From Dyella_A sp049445995 (GTDB lineage Bacteria; Pseudomonadota; Gammaproteobacteria; Xanthomonadales; Rhodanobacteraceae): DNA of 64,000 nucleotides. Positions 35,000 to 45,029 of the stretch are shown here, one piece after another; position 1 is the stretch's first letter; each line of letters begins with the position of its first letter. A model generated the notes under the pieces. That model saw nothing but the letters and a program-made list of their open reading frames with translations. It was not told where the DNA came from and did not search any database. The stretch spans positions 1-64,000 of the forward strand of contig NZ_JBMSDZ010000001.1 of the NCBI RefSeq assembly GCF_049445995.1. Reading direction: 5' to 3'. The position numbers and the translations under genes were made by a program.

Positions 35000-35712
35000 T
35001 CGGCTCGCCGCTGCGCACCGACGTCCTGTTCCATCTCGGCCCAGTCCCGATCAGCTCGGCCGTGGCCGTGAGCTGGGGGATCGTGGCGGCGCTGGCGCTC
35101 GGTTCTTGGCTGGCCACGCGACGCCTCTCGCTGCGCCCCTCGCGCACGCAGGCGGTGCTGGAACTGCTGGTGGAAACCATCGACGGGCAGATCCGCGACA
35201 CCATGCAGGTGGACCCGGCGCCCTACCGCGCGCTGATCGGCAGCATCTTCCTGTTCGTGCTGACCGCGAACTGGTCGGGGCTGATGCCCGGTATCGAACC
35301 GCCCACGGCCCACCTGGAGACCGACGCCGCGCTGGCCGGCATCGTGTTCCTCGCCACCATCGTGTTCGGTCTGCGTGCCCGCGGCGTGCGCGGCTACCTC
35401 GCCACCTTCGCCGAACCAGGCTGGCTGATGGTGCCGCTGAACCTGGTCGAGCAGATCACCCGCACCTTCTCGCTGATGGTGCGCCTGTTCGGCAACGTGA
35501 TGAGCGGCGTGTTCGTGGTCGGCATCGCGCTGTCGCTGGCCGGGCTGGTCGTGCCGATCCCGTTCATGGCACTGGACCTGCTCACCGGCGCCATCCAGGC
35601 TTACATCTTCAGCGTGCTGGCGATGGTGTTCATCGGCGCTGCCGTGCACTCCGCCCCGCCTTCCCACGCGCCGGACGCGCCTGCATCTTCCGATCGGAGA
35701 GCCCCGTCATGA
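34996..35712 (+). CDS. atpB: N-type ATPase subunit a
   Basis: A 238-residue stator subunit with five to six helices. The essential Arg is in TFSLMVRLFGNVMSG, facing the rotor carboxylate; a late helix has GAIQAYIFSVLAMVFIG. The C-terminus is hydrophilic, rich in Pro, Ala and Ser. Overlaps atpE by 4 nt. Confidence 0.94.
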   Translation: MIGSPLRTDVLFHLGPVPISSAVAVSWGIVAALALGSWLATRRLSLRPSRTQAVLELLVETIDGQIRDTMQVDPAPYRALIGSIFLFVLTANWSGLMPGIEPPTAHLETDAALAGIVFLATIVFGLRARGVRGYLATFAEPGWLMVPLNLVEQITRTFSLMVRLFGNVMSGVFVVGIALSLAGLVVPIPFMALDLLTGAIQAYIFSVLAMVFIGAAVHSAPPSHAPDAPASSDRRAPS

Positions 35713-35957
35713 ACGACCTCATTCCCGTTGTCAGCATCCTCGCCGCCGCGCTGTCGGTGAGCTTCGGTGCGATCGGCCCGGCGCTCGCCGAGGGCCGCGC
35801 GGTGGCGGCCGCGATGGATGCGATCGCGCGCCAGCCGGAATCGGCCGGCACCATCTCGCGCACGTTGTTCGTCGGCCTGGCGATGATCGAGACGATGGCG
35901 ATCTACTGCCTGGTGATCGCCATCCTGCTGCTGTTCGCCAACCCGTTCCTCAAGTAG
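35709..35957 (+). CDS. atpE: N-type ATPase subunit c
   Basis: An 82-residue two-helix rotor subunit with the loop ARQPE. The ion-binding Glu is E61, with T62 and Y66 at the positions equivalent to S66 and Y70 of the Ilyobacter Na+ c-ring. E28 occupies the position of Gln32, so each subunit has two facing carboxylates, a feature of N-ATPase c subunits. Whether the ion is Na+ or H+ cannot be settled from sequence. Confidence 0.94.
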   Translation: MNDLIPVVSILAAALSVSFGAIGPALAEGRAVAAAMDAIARQPESAGTISRTLFVGLAMIETMAIYCLVIAILLLFANPFLK

Positions 35958-35970
35958 GCGGCGACCTTCG

Positions 35971-36717
35971 ATGAAGATCGACTTCTGGACGCTGGCGCTG
36001 CAGGCGATCAATGCGCTGGTCCTGATCTGGCTGCTGTCGCGCGTGCTGTATCGCCCGGTGGTGCGCGTGATCGCGCAGCGGCGCGAGGCCGCGGCGAAAC
36101 TGCTGGCCGACGCCGAGGCCGAACGCGACCGCGCGCGCCAGGCCACGGCGGCAGCGACGGCACAGCAGACCGAACTCGCCGCCAGGCGCGACGCGGCGAT
36201 GAAGGCCGCGCAGACCGATGCCGAGGCGGCACGCACCCGCCTGCTGGCCGCCGCGCAGGCCGAGGCCGAGGCCCTGCGCCAGCAGGCACAGGCCGAACGG
36301 GACAAGCAGCTTGTCGCGCAGCGGCGCGCCGACGAGCAGCGCGCCGCCGCGCTGGCCGTCGACATTGCCGCGCGGCTGCTCGATCGCCTGCCGGCCTCGG
36401 CACGCGTCGCGGGTTTTCTCGACGACCTCGTCGCCTCGCTGCGGGCACTGCCGGATTCGCAGCGGCAGAAGCTGGCCGATCTGGCAACGCCGCTCGCGCT
36501 GGTAGCGCCGCGCACGCTCGAAGCGAGCGAAAGGGATCGCTGCGTGCAGGCGATCCAGCAGGCCATCAGCCGCTCCGCCCCGCTGCAGCCGGCGGTGGAT
36601 CCCAACCTGATCGCCGGCCTGGAACTGCGCAGCACCGACCTGGTGGTCAGCAATCACCTGCGCGCCGACCTCGACCATCTTCAGCACGAGCTGAGCCATG
36701 TCGACCAACACGCCTGA
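35971..36717 (+). CDS. atpF: N-type ATPase subunit b with fused delta-like domain
   Basis: A 248-residue protein. An N-terminal membrane helix (about 5-25) precedes a long Ala/Arg/Glu coiled coil to about residue 135, and a C-terminal domain (about 140-245) resembles the delta/OSCP part. N-ATPase operons lack a separate delta gene, which fits this fusion. It ends overlapping atpA by 20 nt. Confidence 0.9.
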   Translation: MKIDFWTLALQAINALVLIWLLSRVLYRPVVRVIAQRREAAAKLLADAEAERDRARQATAAATAQQTELAARRDAAMKAAQTDAEAARTRLLAAAQAEAEALRQQAQAERDKQLVAQRRADEQRAAALAVDIAARLLDRLPASARVAGFLDDLVASLRALPDSQRQKLADLATPLALVAPRTLEASERDRCVQAIQQAISRSAPLQPAVDPNLIAGLELRSTDLVVSNHLRADLDHLQHELSHVDQHA

Positions 36718-38224
36718 CGCCATCACCGACGACTGGCTGCGCCGCAGCCGCGAGGTCGTCGCGCAAAGCCGGCTGGGCGTGCGCTCGGTCGGCATGGGCC
36801 ACGTCGAGCGAATCGCCGATGGCATCGCCGTCGTCTCCGGTCTGGCGCAGGCACGACTGCACGAGTTGCTGCGCTTCCAGCACGACCGCATGGGTTTCGT
36901 GCTGTCGCTCGACGAGTACACGCTCGACGCCGTGCTGCTGGACGACGACGGCAGCGTCGAGGCCGGCTCGGTGGTACTGGGCACCGGCGAAGTGCTGCGC
37001 GTGCCGGTCGGGCCGGGCCTGCTCGGCCGCGTGGTGGACCCGCTCGGCCGTCCGCTGGATCGCGGCGAACCGGTGCCGGCCGAGGACCACCTGCCGATCG
37101 AACGCCCGGCACCGGCGATCATCGAACGCGACCTGGTCAGCGAGCCGGTCGCCACCGGCGTGCTGGTGATCGATGCGATGTTTCCGATCGGCCGTGGCCA
37201 GCGCGAACTGCTGATCGGCGACCGCGCCACCGGCAAGACCTCGCTGGCGGTGGACGTGATGATCAACCAGAAGCACTCGGACATGGTCTGCGTATACGTC
37301 TCGGTCGGCCAGCGCGCCCATGCCGTGCAGCAGGTGATCGAGGCGGTGCGCACGCACGGCGCACCGGAGCGCTGCATCTTCGTGGTGGCCGCGGCGTCCG
37401 CGTCAGCCGGGCTGCAATGGGTGGCGCCGTTCGCCGGCTTCAGCATCGCCGAGTACTTCCGCGATCGCGGCCAGCACGCGCTGATCGTCATCGACGACCT
37501 CACCAAGCACGCCGCCACCCATCGCGAACTGGCCCTGCTCACCCACCAGCCGGCCGGCCGCGAGGCCTATCCCGGCGACGTGTTCTACCTGCATGCGCGG
37601 ATGCTCGAACGCGCCGCCAGGCTGTCGACGGCCAAGGGTGGCGGCTCGCTGACCGCGCTGCCGATCGCGCAGACCGAGGCGGGCAACCTCGCCGCCTACA
37701 TTCCGACCAACCTGATTTCGATCACCGATGGCCAGATCGTCTTCGACACCACGCTGTTCGCCGCCGACCAGCGGCCAGCGGTGGACGTCGGCCTGTCGGT
37801 GAGCCGCGTCGGCGGCAAGGCGCAGCCGCCGGTGATGCGCGAGGTGGCCGGCACGCTGCGGCTGGCGTATTCGCAGTTCCTCGAACTGGAACTGTTCACC
37901 CGCTTCGGCAATCTCAGCGACACCCGCGTGAAGGCACAGATCGCGCACGGCCGTTGCATCCGCGCCCTGCTCACCCAGCCGCGCTTCTCGGCGCAGCAAC
38001 CGATCGAACAGATCGCCCTGCTCGCAGCGCTGGACGATGGCGCGCTGGACGCGCACCCCGCGCCGGTACTGGCCGAGCTGCGCCGGCGATTGCCGGCCCG
38101 GCTCGCCGACGTGGCACCGGCGACGCTGCCCGCGACGCTCGACGATGCCACTCGCAAGGCGCTGGTCGGCGCAGTGCGCGAACTGGCCGCGGCGATCGCC
38201 GCCGAGACGGAGAAGCCGGCATGA
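36698..38224 (+). CDS. atpA: N-type ATPase alpha subunit
   Basis: A 508-residue regulatory alpha subunit, with P-loop GDRATGKT at 174-181, VIDDLTKHAATHRELALL, and the arginine finger in DVGLSVSRVGG. N-terminal beta-barrel residues and a C-terminal helical bundle are present at normal length. It overlaps atpG by 4 nt. Confidence 0.95.
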   Translation: MSTNTPDAITDDWLRRSREVVAQSRLGVRSVGMGHVERIADGIAVVSGLAQARLHELLRFQHDRMGFVLSLDEYTLDAVLLDDDGSVEAGSVVLGTGEVLRVPVGPGLLGRVVDPLGRPLDRGEPVPAEDHLPIERPAPAIIERDLVSEPVATGVLVIDAMFPIGRGQRELLIGDRATGKTSLAVDVMINQKHSDMVCVYVSVGQRAHAVQQVIEAVRTHGAPERCIFVVAAASASAGLQWVAPFAGFSIAEYFRDRGQHALIVIDDLTKHAATHRELALLTHQPAGREAYPGDVFYLHARMLERAARLSTAKGGGSLTALPIAQTEAGNLAAYIPTNLISITDGQIVFDTTLFAADQRPAVDVGLSVSRVGGKAQPPVMREVAGTLRLAYSQFLELELFTRFGNLSDTRVKAQIAHGRCIRALLTQPRFSAQQPIEQIALLAALDDGALDAHPAPVLAELRRRLPARLADVAPATLPATLDDATRKALVGAVRELAAAIAAETEKPA

Positions 38225-39069
38225 GCGGACGGTTGGCCGAAGTCGCCACGCGGCTGGAATCCACCCGCCAGCTCGGCAGCGTGATCGCCGCCATGCGCGC
38301 CATCGCCGCCAGCCGCTCGCAGCGGGCGCGGCGCGAGCTGGATGCGATCCGTCTCTACGCCGCCACCATCGGCCAGGCGATCGGCCAGGTGCTGGTCACC
38401 CTGCCCGCCGGCCAGGCGAGACCCGCCGCATCGACTCATCCGGACGGTGCACTGGTGGTGGCGCTGTGCGCCGAACAGGGTTTTGCCGGCAGCTTCAATG
38501 AGCGCGTGCTCGACGTCGCCCTGCCGCTGACGGCGGGCGAACGCGGACGTCTGTTCATCGTCGGCGACCGCGGCCTGATGGCCGCCGCCAACCGCGACTG
38601 TACCCCGGCGTGGAACGTGCCGATGGCGGCGCGCACCGACGAAGTATCCGCACTGGCCGATCGCGTGTCCGACACGATCTATGCTGCCTTGGCCGACCGC
38701 GGCGTCAGCCGCGTGCTGCTGGTGCATGGCCGTCCCGGCGAAGGCGAGGAACAGGACATCGCGCAACGCTCGCTGCTGCCGTTCGACTTCGACCGCTTCC
38801 CCCCGCACCCGGCGGACAGCCAGGCACCGCTGATGAACCTGCCGCCGGCGACGCTGCTCGAACAACTGGCGGTGGAGTACGTGCATGCCGAGCTGTGCGA
38901 AGCGCTGATGCTCTCCTACGCCGCGGAGAACCAGGCGCGCATGCAGGCGATGATCGCCGCGCACGGCAACCTCGAACGCACCGAGGCGCGTCTCGCGCTG
39001 GCGTTCCAGCGCGTGCGCCAGGAGGACATCACCGACGAGATCCTCGAACTGTCCGCCGCGCGAACCTGA
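38221..39069 (+). CDS. atpG: N-type ATPase gamma subunit
   Basis: A 282-residue central stalk subunit. The N-terminal helix has RLESTRQLGSVIAAMRAIAASR and the C-terminal helix has SYAAENQARMQAMIAAHGNLE, the conserved end of gamma. It completes the operon; the next gene (lysS) is convergent. Confidence 0.92.
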   Translation: MSGRLAEVATRLESTRQLGSVIAAMRAIAASRSQRARRELDAIRLYAATIGQAIGQVLVTLPAGQARPAASTHPDGALVVALCAEQGFAGSFNERVLDVALPLTAGERGRLFIVGDRGLMAAANRDCTPAWNVPMAARTDEVSALADRVSDTIYAALADRGVSRVLLVHGRPGEGEEQDIAQRSLLPFDFDRFPPHPADSQAPLMNLPPATLLEQLAVEYVHAELCEALMLSYAAENQARMQAMIAAHGNLERTEARLALAFQRVRQEDITDEILELSAART

Positions 39070-39232
39070 AGCACTTCAAGGAACCGTTCCCGTGAATCAC
39101 CGACGCCATCACGATCCCCAGCCGCCGCACTCGCGCAGGACTCCGCTGCCCTGGGAGTGCCCCAAGTCGCCTGCGGAAGAACCGCGGCTAGGAGCATGGG
39201 CCATTCGGAAGCACGCGGCTGCGCGACCCGGT

Positions 39233-39365
39233 TTCGCCTCGCCGCTGCATCGGTCGCCCACAGGGTGGGCTCCTACGAGGGGTGTTGCAGGAGCGCACCC
39301 TGTGCGCGAACGCTCTTCGCCTCGCCGCTGCATCGGTCGCCCACAGGGTGGGCTCCTACGAGGGG
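39233..39365. repeat. Two exact copies of a 50-bp REP-like intergenic repeat
   Basis: Identical 50-bp units at 39233-39282 and 39316-39365 contain the inverted motif GTCGCCCACAGGGTGGGCTC. The spacer holds a related AGGAGCGCACCCTGTGCGCG, and a decayed relative may lie at 39190-39227. Such short palindromes recur between genes in Xanthomonadaceae relatives. They fill the 308-base gap between the convergent atpG and lysS, where no gene is seen. Confidence 0.8.
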
Positions 39366-39377
39366 GCGCGCGGGGAA

Positions 39378-40904
<1,527 letters not shown>

Positions 40905-40961
40905 TGTTTGGGGACTTTCGGCAACTTCAACAAGGGACGAGTAGCGAGTGGCGAGGGCGCG

Positions 40962-41357
40962 CTATCGCGGCAACGCCGCGAGTTTGTTGTCCAGGGACTT
41001 ACGCAGGCCGCGCAGGATCCGGCCCACTTCGTCGCAACAGGCGACGGCAGGCTCAAGTGCGATGGCCGAACTCATGCCCAGGCGCGAGATCAGTTCGAGC
41101 TGTGTTTCAACCTCTGCGAGGGAACCGCGAGCAATGCTGATAAACCGGGCAAACTCACGGGTGGATTCGCGCGCATGACCCTCGGCAATATTGGATGGAA
41201 TAGAAACCGAGCATCGTTTCAGTTGCGAAGCCAAGCCATAACGCTCGTCCACAGGCAGGGTAGAGAGCAGAGCATAAACCAGCTCGACCAGCCGCATCGA
41301 TTCCTGCCAGGCGACCAAGTCGCGATACGACCGCACGACTGCGCCCTCGTTGCTCAT
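40962..41357 (-). CDS. Four-helix-bundle protein (23S rRNA intervening-sequence protein family)
   Basis: A 131-residue helical protein with the family motif SYRDLVAWQESMRLVELVY, LKRCSVSIPSNIAEGHAR and FARFISIARGSLAEVETQLEL. The family was first seen encoded inside 23S rRNA intervening sequences; its function is not established. ATG 41357 follows a GGCGAGGG-type site. Here it is wedged between prfB (22 nt away) and lysS (57 nt away), which are normally adjacent. Confidence 0.85.
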   Translation of the reverse strand: MSNEGAVVRSYRDLVAWQESMRLVELVYALLSTLPVDERYGLASQLKRCSVSIPSNIAEGHARESTREFARFISIARGSLAEVETQLELISRLGMSSAIALEPAVACCDEVGRILRGLRKSLDNKLAALPR

Positions 41358-41379
41358 CCCTCGCCCCCCGCCCCTGCGC

Positions 41380-42505
41380 TCAAGCATCCGCTCGTTTGGA
41401 ACCCGCTTCCAGACCCGACTTCAGGCTGGCCTCGACGAACTCGTCCAGGTCGCCGTCGAGCACCTTCTGCGTGTCGGTGCGCTCGATGCCGGTGCGCAGA
41501 TCCTTGATGCGGCTCTGGTCGAGCACGTAGTTGCGGATCTGGCTGCCCCAGCCGATGTCGGACTTGGTCGCTTCCAGCGCGTCCTTCTCCGCGTTGCGCT
41601 TCTGCACCTCCAGCTCGTACAGCTTGGCGGCCAGCATCTTCATCGCGGTGTCGCGGTTGGCGTGCTGGCTGCGGCCGGTCTGGCAGGCCACCACCACGCC
41701 GGTGGGGATGTGCGTGATGCGCACCGCCGACTCGGTCTTGTTGACGTGCTGGCCGCCGGCGCCGGAGGAGCGGTAGACGTCGGTCTTGAGGTCGGCGGGG
41801 TTGATGTCGATCTCGATGTCGTCGTCGACTTCCGGCGACACGAACACCGAGGTGAAGCTGGTGTGGCGCCGGTTGTCCGAGTCGAACGGGCTCTTGCGCA
41901 CCAGGCGGTGCACGCCGATCTCGGTCTTCAGCCAGCCGTAGGCGTAGTCGCCTTCCACGCGGAACGTGGCGGACTTGATGCCGGCCACGTCGCCGCCGGA
42001 GACTTCCATCAGCTCGGTCTTCCAGCCGCGCGACTCGCACCAGCGCAGGTACATGCGCAGCAGCATCTCGGCCCAGTCCTGCGCCTCGGTACCGCCGGCG
42101 CCGGCCTGGATGTCGACAAAGGCATTGGCCGAATCCATCTTGCCGGAGAACATGCGCTGGAATTCCAGCTTGTTCACCTCGGCGTCGAGGCGGGACACGT
42201 CCTTCTGCACCGATGCCACGGTGTCCTCGTCGCCATCGGCGGCGGCCAGTTCGACCAGTTCGCGCGCATCGGCGAGGCCGGCGCCGAGCCGGTCGATGCC
42301 GTTGACGATGGTGTCCAGGCGGGCGCGTTCGCGGCCCAGCTCCTGGGCGCGGGCGGGGTCGTCCCAGACGTTGGGATTTTCCAGCTCGCGGCTTACCTCT
42401 TCGAGGCGCTCGCGCTTGGTGGCGTAGTCAAAGATACCCCCTGAGCGACTCGACGCGGCCGGCAAGGTCCGCGATCTGCGCAAGGATCGGATTGGTCTCG
42501 ATCAT
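41380..42505 (-). CDS. prfB: Peptide chain release factor 2 with programmed +1 frameshift
   Basis: A 374-residue RF2 that reads UGA and UAA. The first 25 codons (from ATG 42505, MIETNPILAQIADLAG) end at an in-frame TGA at 42430-42428. Translation continues in the +1 frame with DYATKRERLEEVS. Motifs: the GGQ loop in GAGGQHVNKTESAVR and the SPF tripeptide in VRKSPFDSDNRR. The frameshift makes RF2 control its own level. Confidence 0.97.
42427..42442 (-). promoter_or_regulatory. RF2 autoregulatory frameshift site
   Basis: Read on the minus strand, the site is AGGGGGTATCTTTGAC: an internal Shine-Dalgarno (AGGGGG), then the slippery CTT before the TGA stop. This is identical in layout to the E. 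coli prfB site. Confidence 0.95.
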
Positions 42506-42591
42506 GATTCAACCAGATGGTGGGGCGACGCGGGCGCGTCGCCCGGATGTGAAACAGGCACGATTCAAAGCACGCAAGGATAGCAAACCGC

Positions 42592-44283
42592 TCAGGCCAG
42601 CGCGTCGGCATGCACCCCCCGCACCGCTCGGCCGGATGGATCGGCCGCGGCCGCGAAGGCCGGATCCCAGGCCAATGCCGCCGGCGACGAGCAGGCGATC
42701 GACTTGCCGCCCGGCACCGTCGCCGCGCAGGCCTCGCCGGGATAGAACTGCTCGAAGATGCGGCGATAGAAATACGCCTCCTTGGTCGCCGGCGTGTTGA
42801 ACGGAAAGCGCGAGGCGGCCGCGGCGAACTCGCGGTCGCTGACCTCCTGCTCGGCGTGCGCCTTGAGGCCATCGATCCAGCCGTAACCGACGCCGTCGGA
42901 GAACTGCTCCTTCTGTCGCCACAGGATCTCCTTCGGCAGTGCGCCCTCGAAGGCGGCACGCAGCACGTGCTTCTCGATCTTGCGGCTTCCGTCGGGCATC
43001 GTGCCGGCCATCTTGTGCGCGGCGTCCATGCCCATCGCCACGTCGATGAACTCCAGGTCCAGGAACGGCACGCGCGCCTCCACGCCCCAGGCCATCATCG
43101 CCTTGTTGGCGCGCAGGCAGTCGTAGCTGTGCAGGGCGTCGAGCTTGCGCACGGTCTCCTCGTGGAAGGCCTCGGCCGACGGCGCCTTGTGGAAGTACAG
43201 GTAGCCGCCGAAGAGCTCATCCGAACCCTCGCCGGAGAGCACCATCTTCACCCCCATCGCCTTGATCCGGCGCGCCAGCAGGTACATCGGCGTGGCCGCG
43301 CGAATGGTGGTGACGTCGTAGGTTTCCAGGTGGCGGATCACCTCCGGCACCGCGTCCAGCCCTTCCCAGAAGGTGTAGACGAAGCCGTGGTGCACGGTGC
43401 CCAGCGCGTCGGCGGCGATCTGCGCGGCGGCCAGGTCCGGCGAGCCTTCCAGCCCGATCGCGAACGAGTGCAGGCGCGGCCACCAGGCCTCGGTACGGTC
43501 GTCGTCCTCGATGCGCTCGCGGGCGAAGCGGGCCGCGCAGGCGGCGACCAGCGAGGAATCCAGTCCGCCGGAGAGCAGCACGCCGTAGGGCACGTCGGTC
43601 ATCAGCTGGCGGTGCACGGCCTGCTCGAAGGCCTCGCGCAGCCCTTCCGGCGCGTGGCCCCGGGTCGCCTCGTAATCGCGCCACGGCTTGACGTAGTAGC
43701 GGGTCAGCTCGCCCGTGGCACTGTCATAGACGTGGCCGGGAGGGAACGCAGCCACGTCGTTGCACACGCCCACCAGCGCCTTCATCTCCGAGGCCACGCA
43801 CAAGCGCCCTTCCCCGTCATGCCCCCAGTACAGCGGGCACACGCCGATCGGGTCGCGGGCGATCAGGTAGCGCCGGCCGGCGCCGTCCCACAGCGCGAAG
43901 GCGAAGATGCCGTTGAGCCTGTTCATGCCCTCGCGCACGAACGCGTCGCCGCCGAGGTCGCGGTACAGCGCGTTGATCACCTCGCAGTCCGAGCCGGTGG
44001 TGAAGTCGTAATCGCTGGCCGCACGCAGCTCGCGGTGGTTGTAGATCTCGCCGTTCACCGCCAGCGCCAGCGCGCCGTCGCGCGAGCGCAGCGGCTGCGC
44101 GCCGCTGGCCGGATCGACGATGGCGAGGCGCTCGTGCACCAGGATCACCCCGGCGTCGACGTACACCCCGCTCCAGTCCGGGCCGCGATGGCGCTGGCGC
44201 TGCGACAGTTCCAGCGCCTGTCGGCGCAACGCAGCGAGATCGTCACCCGGCTGCAGGTCGAACATCCCGAAGATCGAACACAT
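42592..44283 (-). CDS. asnB: Asparagine synthase (glutamine-hydrolysing)
   Basis: A 563-residue AsnB. The N-terminal class II glutaminase starts MCSIFGMF with the nucleophile Cys2, followed by HRGPDWSG and NGEIYNH. The synthase domain has the PP-loop LLSGGLDSSL, GEGSDELFGGY and ARVPFLDLEF. It converts Asp, Gln and ATP to Asn. ATG 44283 is required to expose Cys2. Upstream lies a leader peptide and terminator that look like an Asn-sensing attenuator. Confidence 0.95.
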   Translation of the reverse strand: MCSIFGMFDLQPGDDLAALRRQALELSQRQRHRGPDWSGVYVDAGVILVHERLAIVDPASGAQPLRSRDGALALAVNGEIYNHRELRAASDYDFTTGSDCEVINALYRDLGGDAFVREGMNRLNGIFAFALWDGAGRRYLIARDPIGVCPLYWGHDGEGRLCVASEMKALVGVCNDVAAFPPGHVYDSATGELTRYYVKPWRDYEATRGHAPEGLREAFEQAVHRQLMTDVPYGVLLSGGLDSSLVAACAARFARERIEDDDRTEAWWPRLHSFAIGLEGSPDLAAAQIAADALGTVHHGFVYTFWEGLDAVPEVIRHLETYDVTTIRAATPMYLLARRIKAMGVKMVLSGEGSDELFGGYLYFHKAPSAEAFHEETVRKLDALHSYDCLRANKAMMAWGVEARVPFLDLEFIDVAMGMDAAHKMAGTMPDGSRKIEKHVLRAAFEGALPKEILWRQKEQFSDGVGYGWIDGLKAHAEQEVSDREFAAAASRFPFNTPATKEAYFYRRIFEQFYPGEACAATVPGGKSIACSSPAALAWDPAFAAAADPSGRAVRGVHADALA

Positions 44284-44325
44284 GGCCTTTCCCCTCTTCA
44301 AATAGAAACCGTTGGACAGACAATG

Positions 44326-44354
44326 AAAAAGGCCCGCACTGGGCGGGCCTTTTT
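44326..44354 (-). terminator. Attenuator terminator hairpin in the asnB leader
   Basis: On the minus strand, AAAAAGGCCCGC (44354-44343), loop CCAGT, GCGGGCCTTTTT (44337-44326): a 12-bp stem ending in a U-tract, 42 nt before the asnB ATG. The left half of the stem (GGCCCGCCC, 44349-44341) is also the exact complement of GGGCGGGCC at 44398-44390, inside the leader-peptide gene. The terminator and that alternative pairing exclude each other. Confidence 0.88.
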
Positions 44355-44380
44355 CGCGTATGTGGAGCTGAAACTTGCGT

Positions 44381-44509
44381 CTACGCGATGGCCCGCCCGG
44401 TGAGGCGATGGTTATTGCCATTGCGGTTATTCAGGCCTTTGACCACGCACGCCTGCGCGCGATGCGCAGCATCGGCGAGGTTGGCGATGCGGGCGTGAAG
44501 GCTGGACAT
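44381..44509 (-). CDS. Asn-rich leader peptide controlling asnB
   Basis: A 42-residue frame, ATG 44509 to TAG 44381. Residues 26-34 read LNNRNGNNH: five Asn codons in seven positions (44431-44411). The antiterminator strand (44398-44390) begins 12 nt past the last Asn codon. A ribosome stalled for Asn-tRNA would leave it free; a ribosome reaching the stop at 44381 would cover it. This is the classical layout of his, trp and leu leaders. The Shine-Dalgarno is weak: AGGAG lies 18 nt upstream, so the exact start is the least certain part. Confidence 0.72.
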   Translation of the reverse strand: MSSLHARIANLADAAHRAQACVVKGLNNRNGNNHRLTGRAIA

Positions 44510-44571
44510 GAGCCGACTAGATCACGACTCCTGCTGCGGCGCAAGAATTATTTTTGGATAGCCATCTGCGC

Positions 44572-44937
44572 TCACGGCGCCAGCAGCCATTGCTTCGCCT
44601 CGTCCAGCTGCGCGTTGCCGAACAGGCGGAATTCGCCCGGCACGGCAAAGCCAAGGGCCCTGGCGGCGAAGCGCAGCCAGCCCACGTCGGTCACCAGCGC
44701 CACGCGTTCCCAGCCGCTGAAGTGGCGCAGGCCGAGCTTGGCGTCGTCCCAGGCGGCCCTGGCGTCGAAGCCGGTGAAATCCTCGCCGCAGTGGTACAGC
44801 AGGCGCAGCTTGGGGTTCAGCGCGAACGCAGCCTCCACGTCGGGCACCAGCACGTTCTCGTAGTCGGCGGCGGTCACCTGGCCGCGGGCACGAAAGCCCA
44901 GCACGCCAGTGGGAAGATCGGTGATCTGCTCGATCAT
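44572..44937 (-). CDS. SpoIIAA-like (STAS/Sec14-fold) domain protein
   Basis: A 121-residue single-domain protein of the SpoIIAA-like family: the start MIEQITDLPTGVLGFRARGQVTAADYENVL, then YHCGEDFTGFDARAAWDDAKLG and VALVTDVGWLR. No phosphorylatable anti-anti-sigma Ser motif is evident. Its role is unknown, possibly lipid or ligand binding. ATG 44937 has AAGGAG at a good distance. The asnB leader begins just after its stop. Confidence 0.78.
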   Translation of the reverse strand: MIEQITDLPTGVLGFRARGQVTAADYENVLVPDVEAAFALNPKLRLLYHCGEDFTGFDARAAWDDAKLGLRHFSGWERVALVTDVGWLRFAARALGFAVPGEFRLFGNAQLDEAKQWLLAP

Positions 44938-45029
44938 GATGACACTCCTTGCGGGACGATCCTTGCGGGACGATGCCGCCATCGCACTCCGATCGGCCGG
45001 CGCGCGCAAGCGGTGCGATGTGAAGAGCC

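Noticed and set aside
42428..42430. prfB as a pseudogene because of an early TGA
   Set aside because: The stop is part of the conserved RF2 programmed frameshift site.
44321..44354. Hairpin before asnB as an ordinary terminator of an upstream gene
   Set aside because: The upstream SpoIIAA-like gene ends more than 200 nt away, and an Asn-rich frame and a complementary antiterminator strand lie between.
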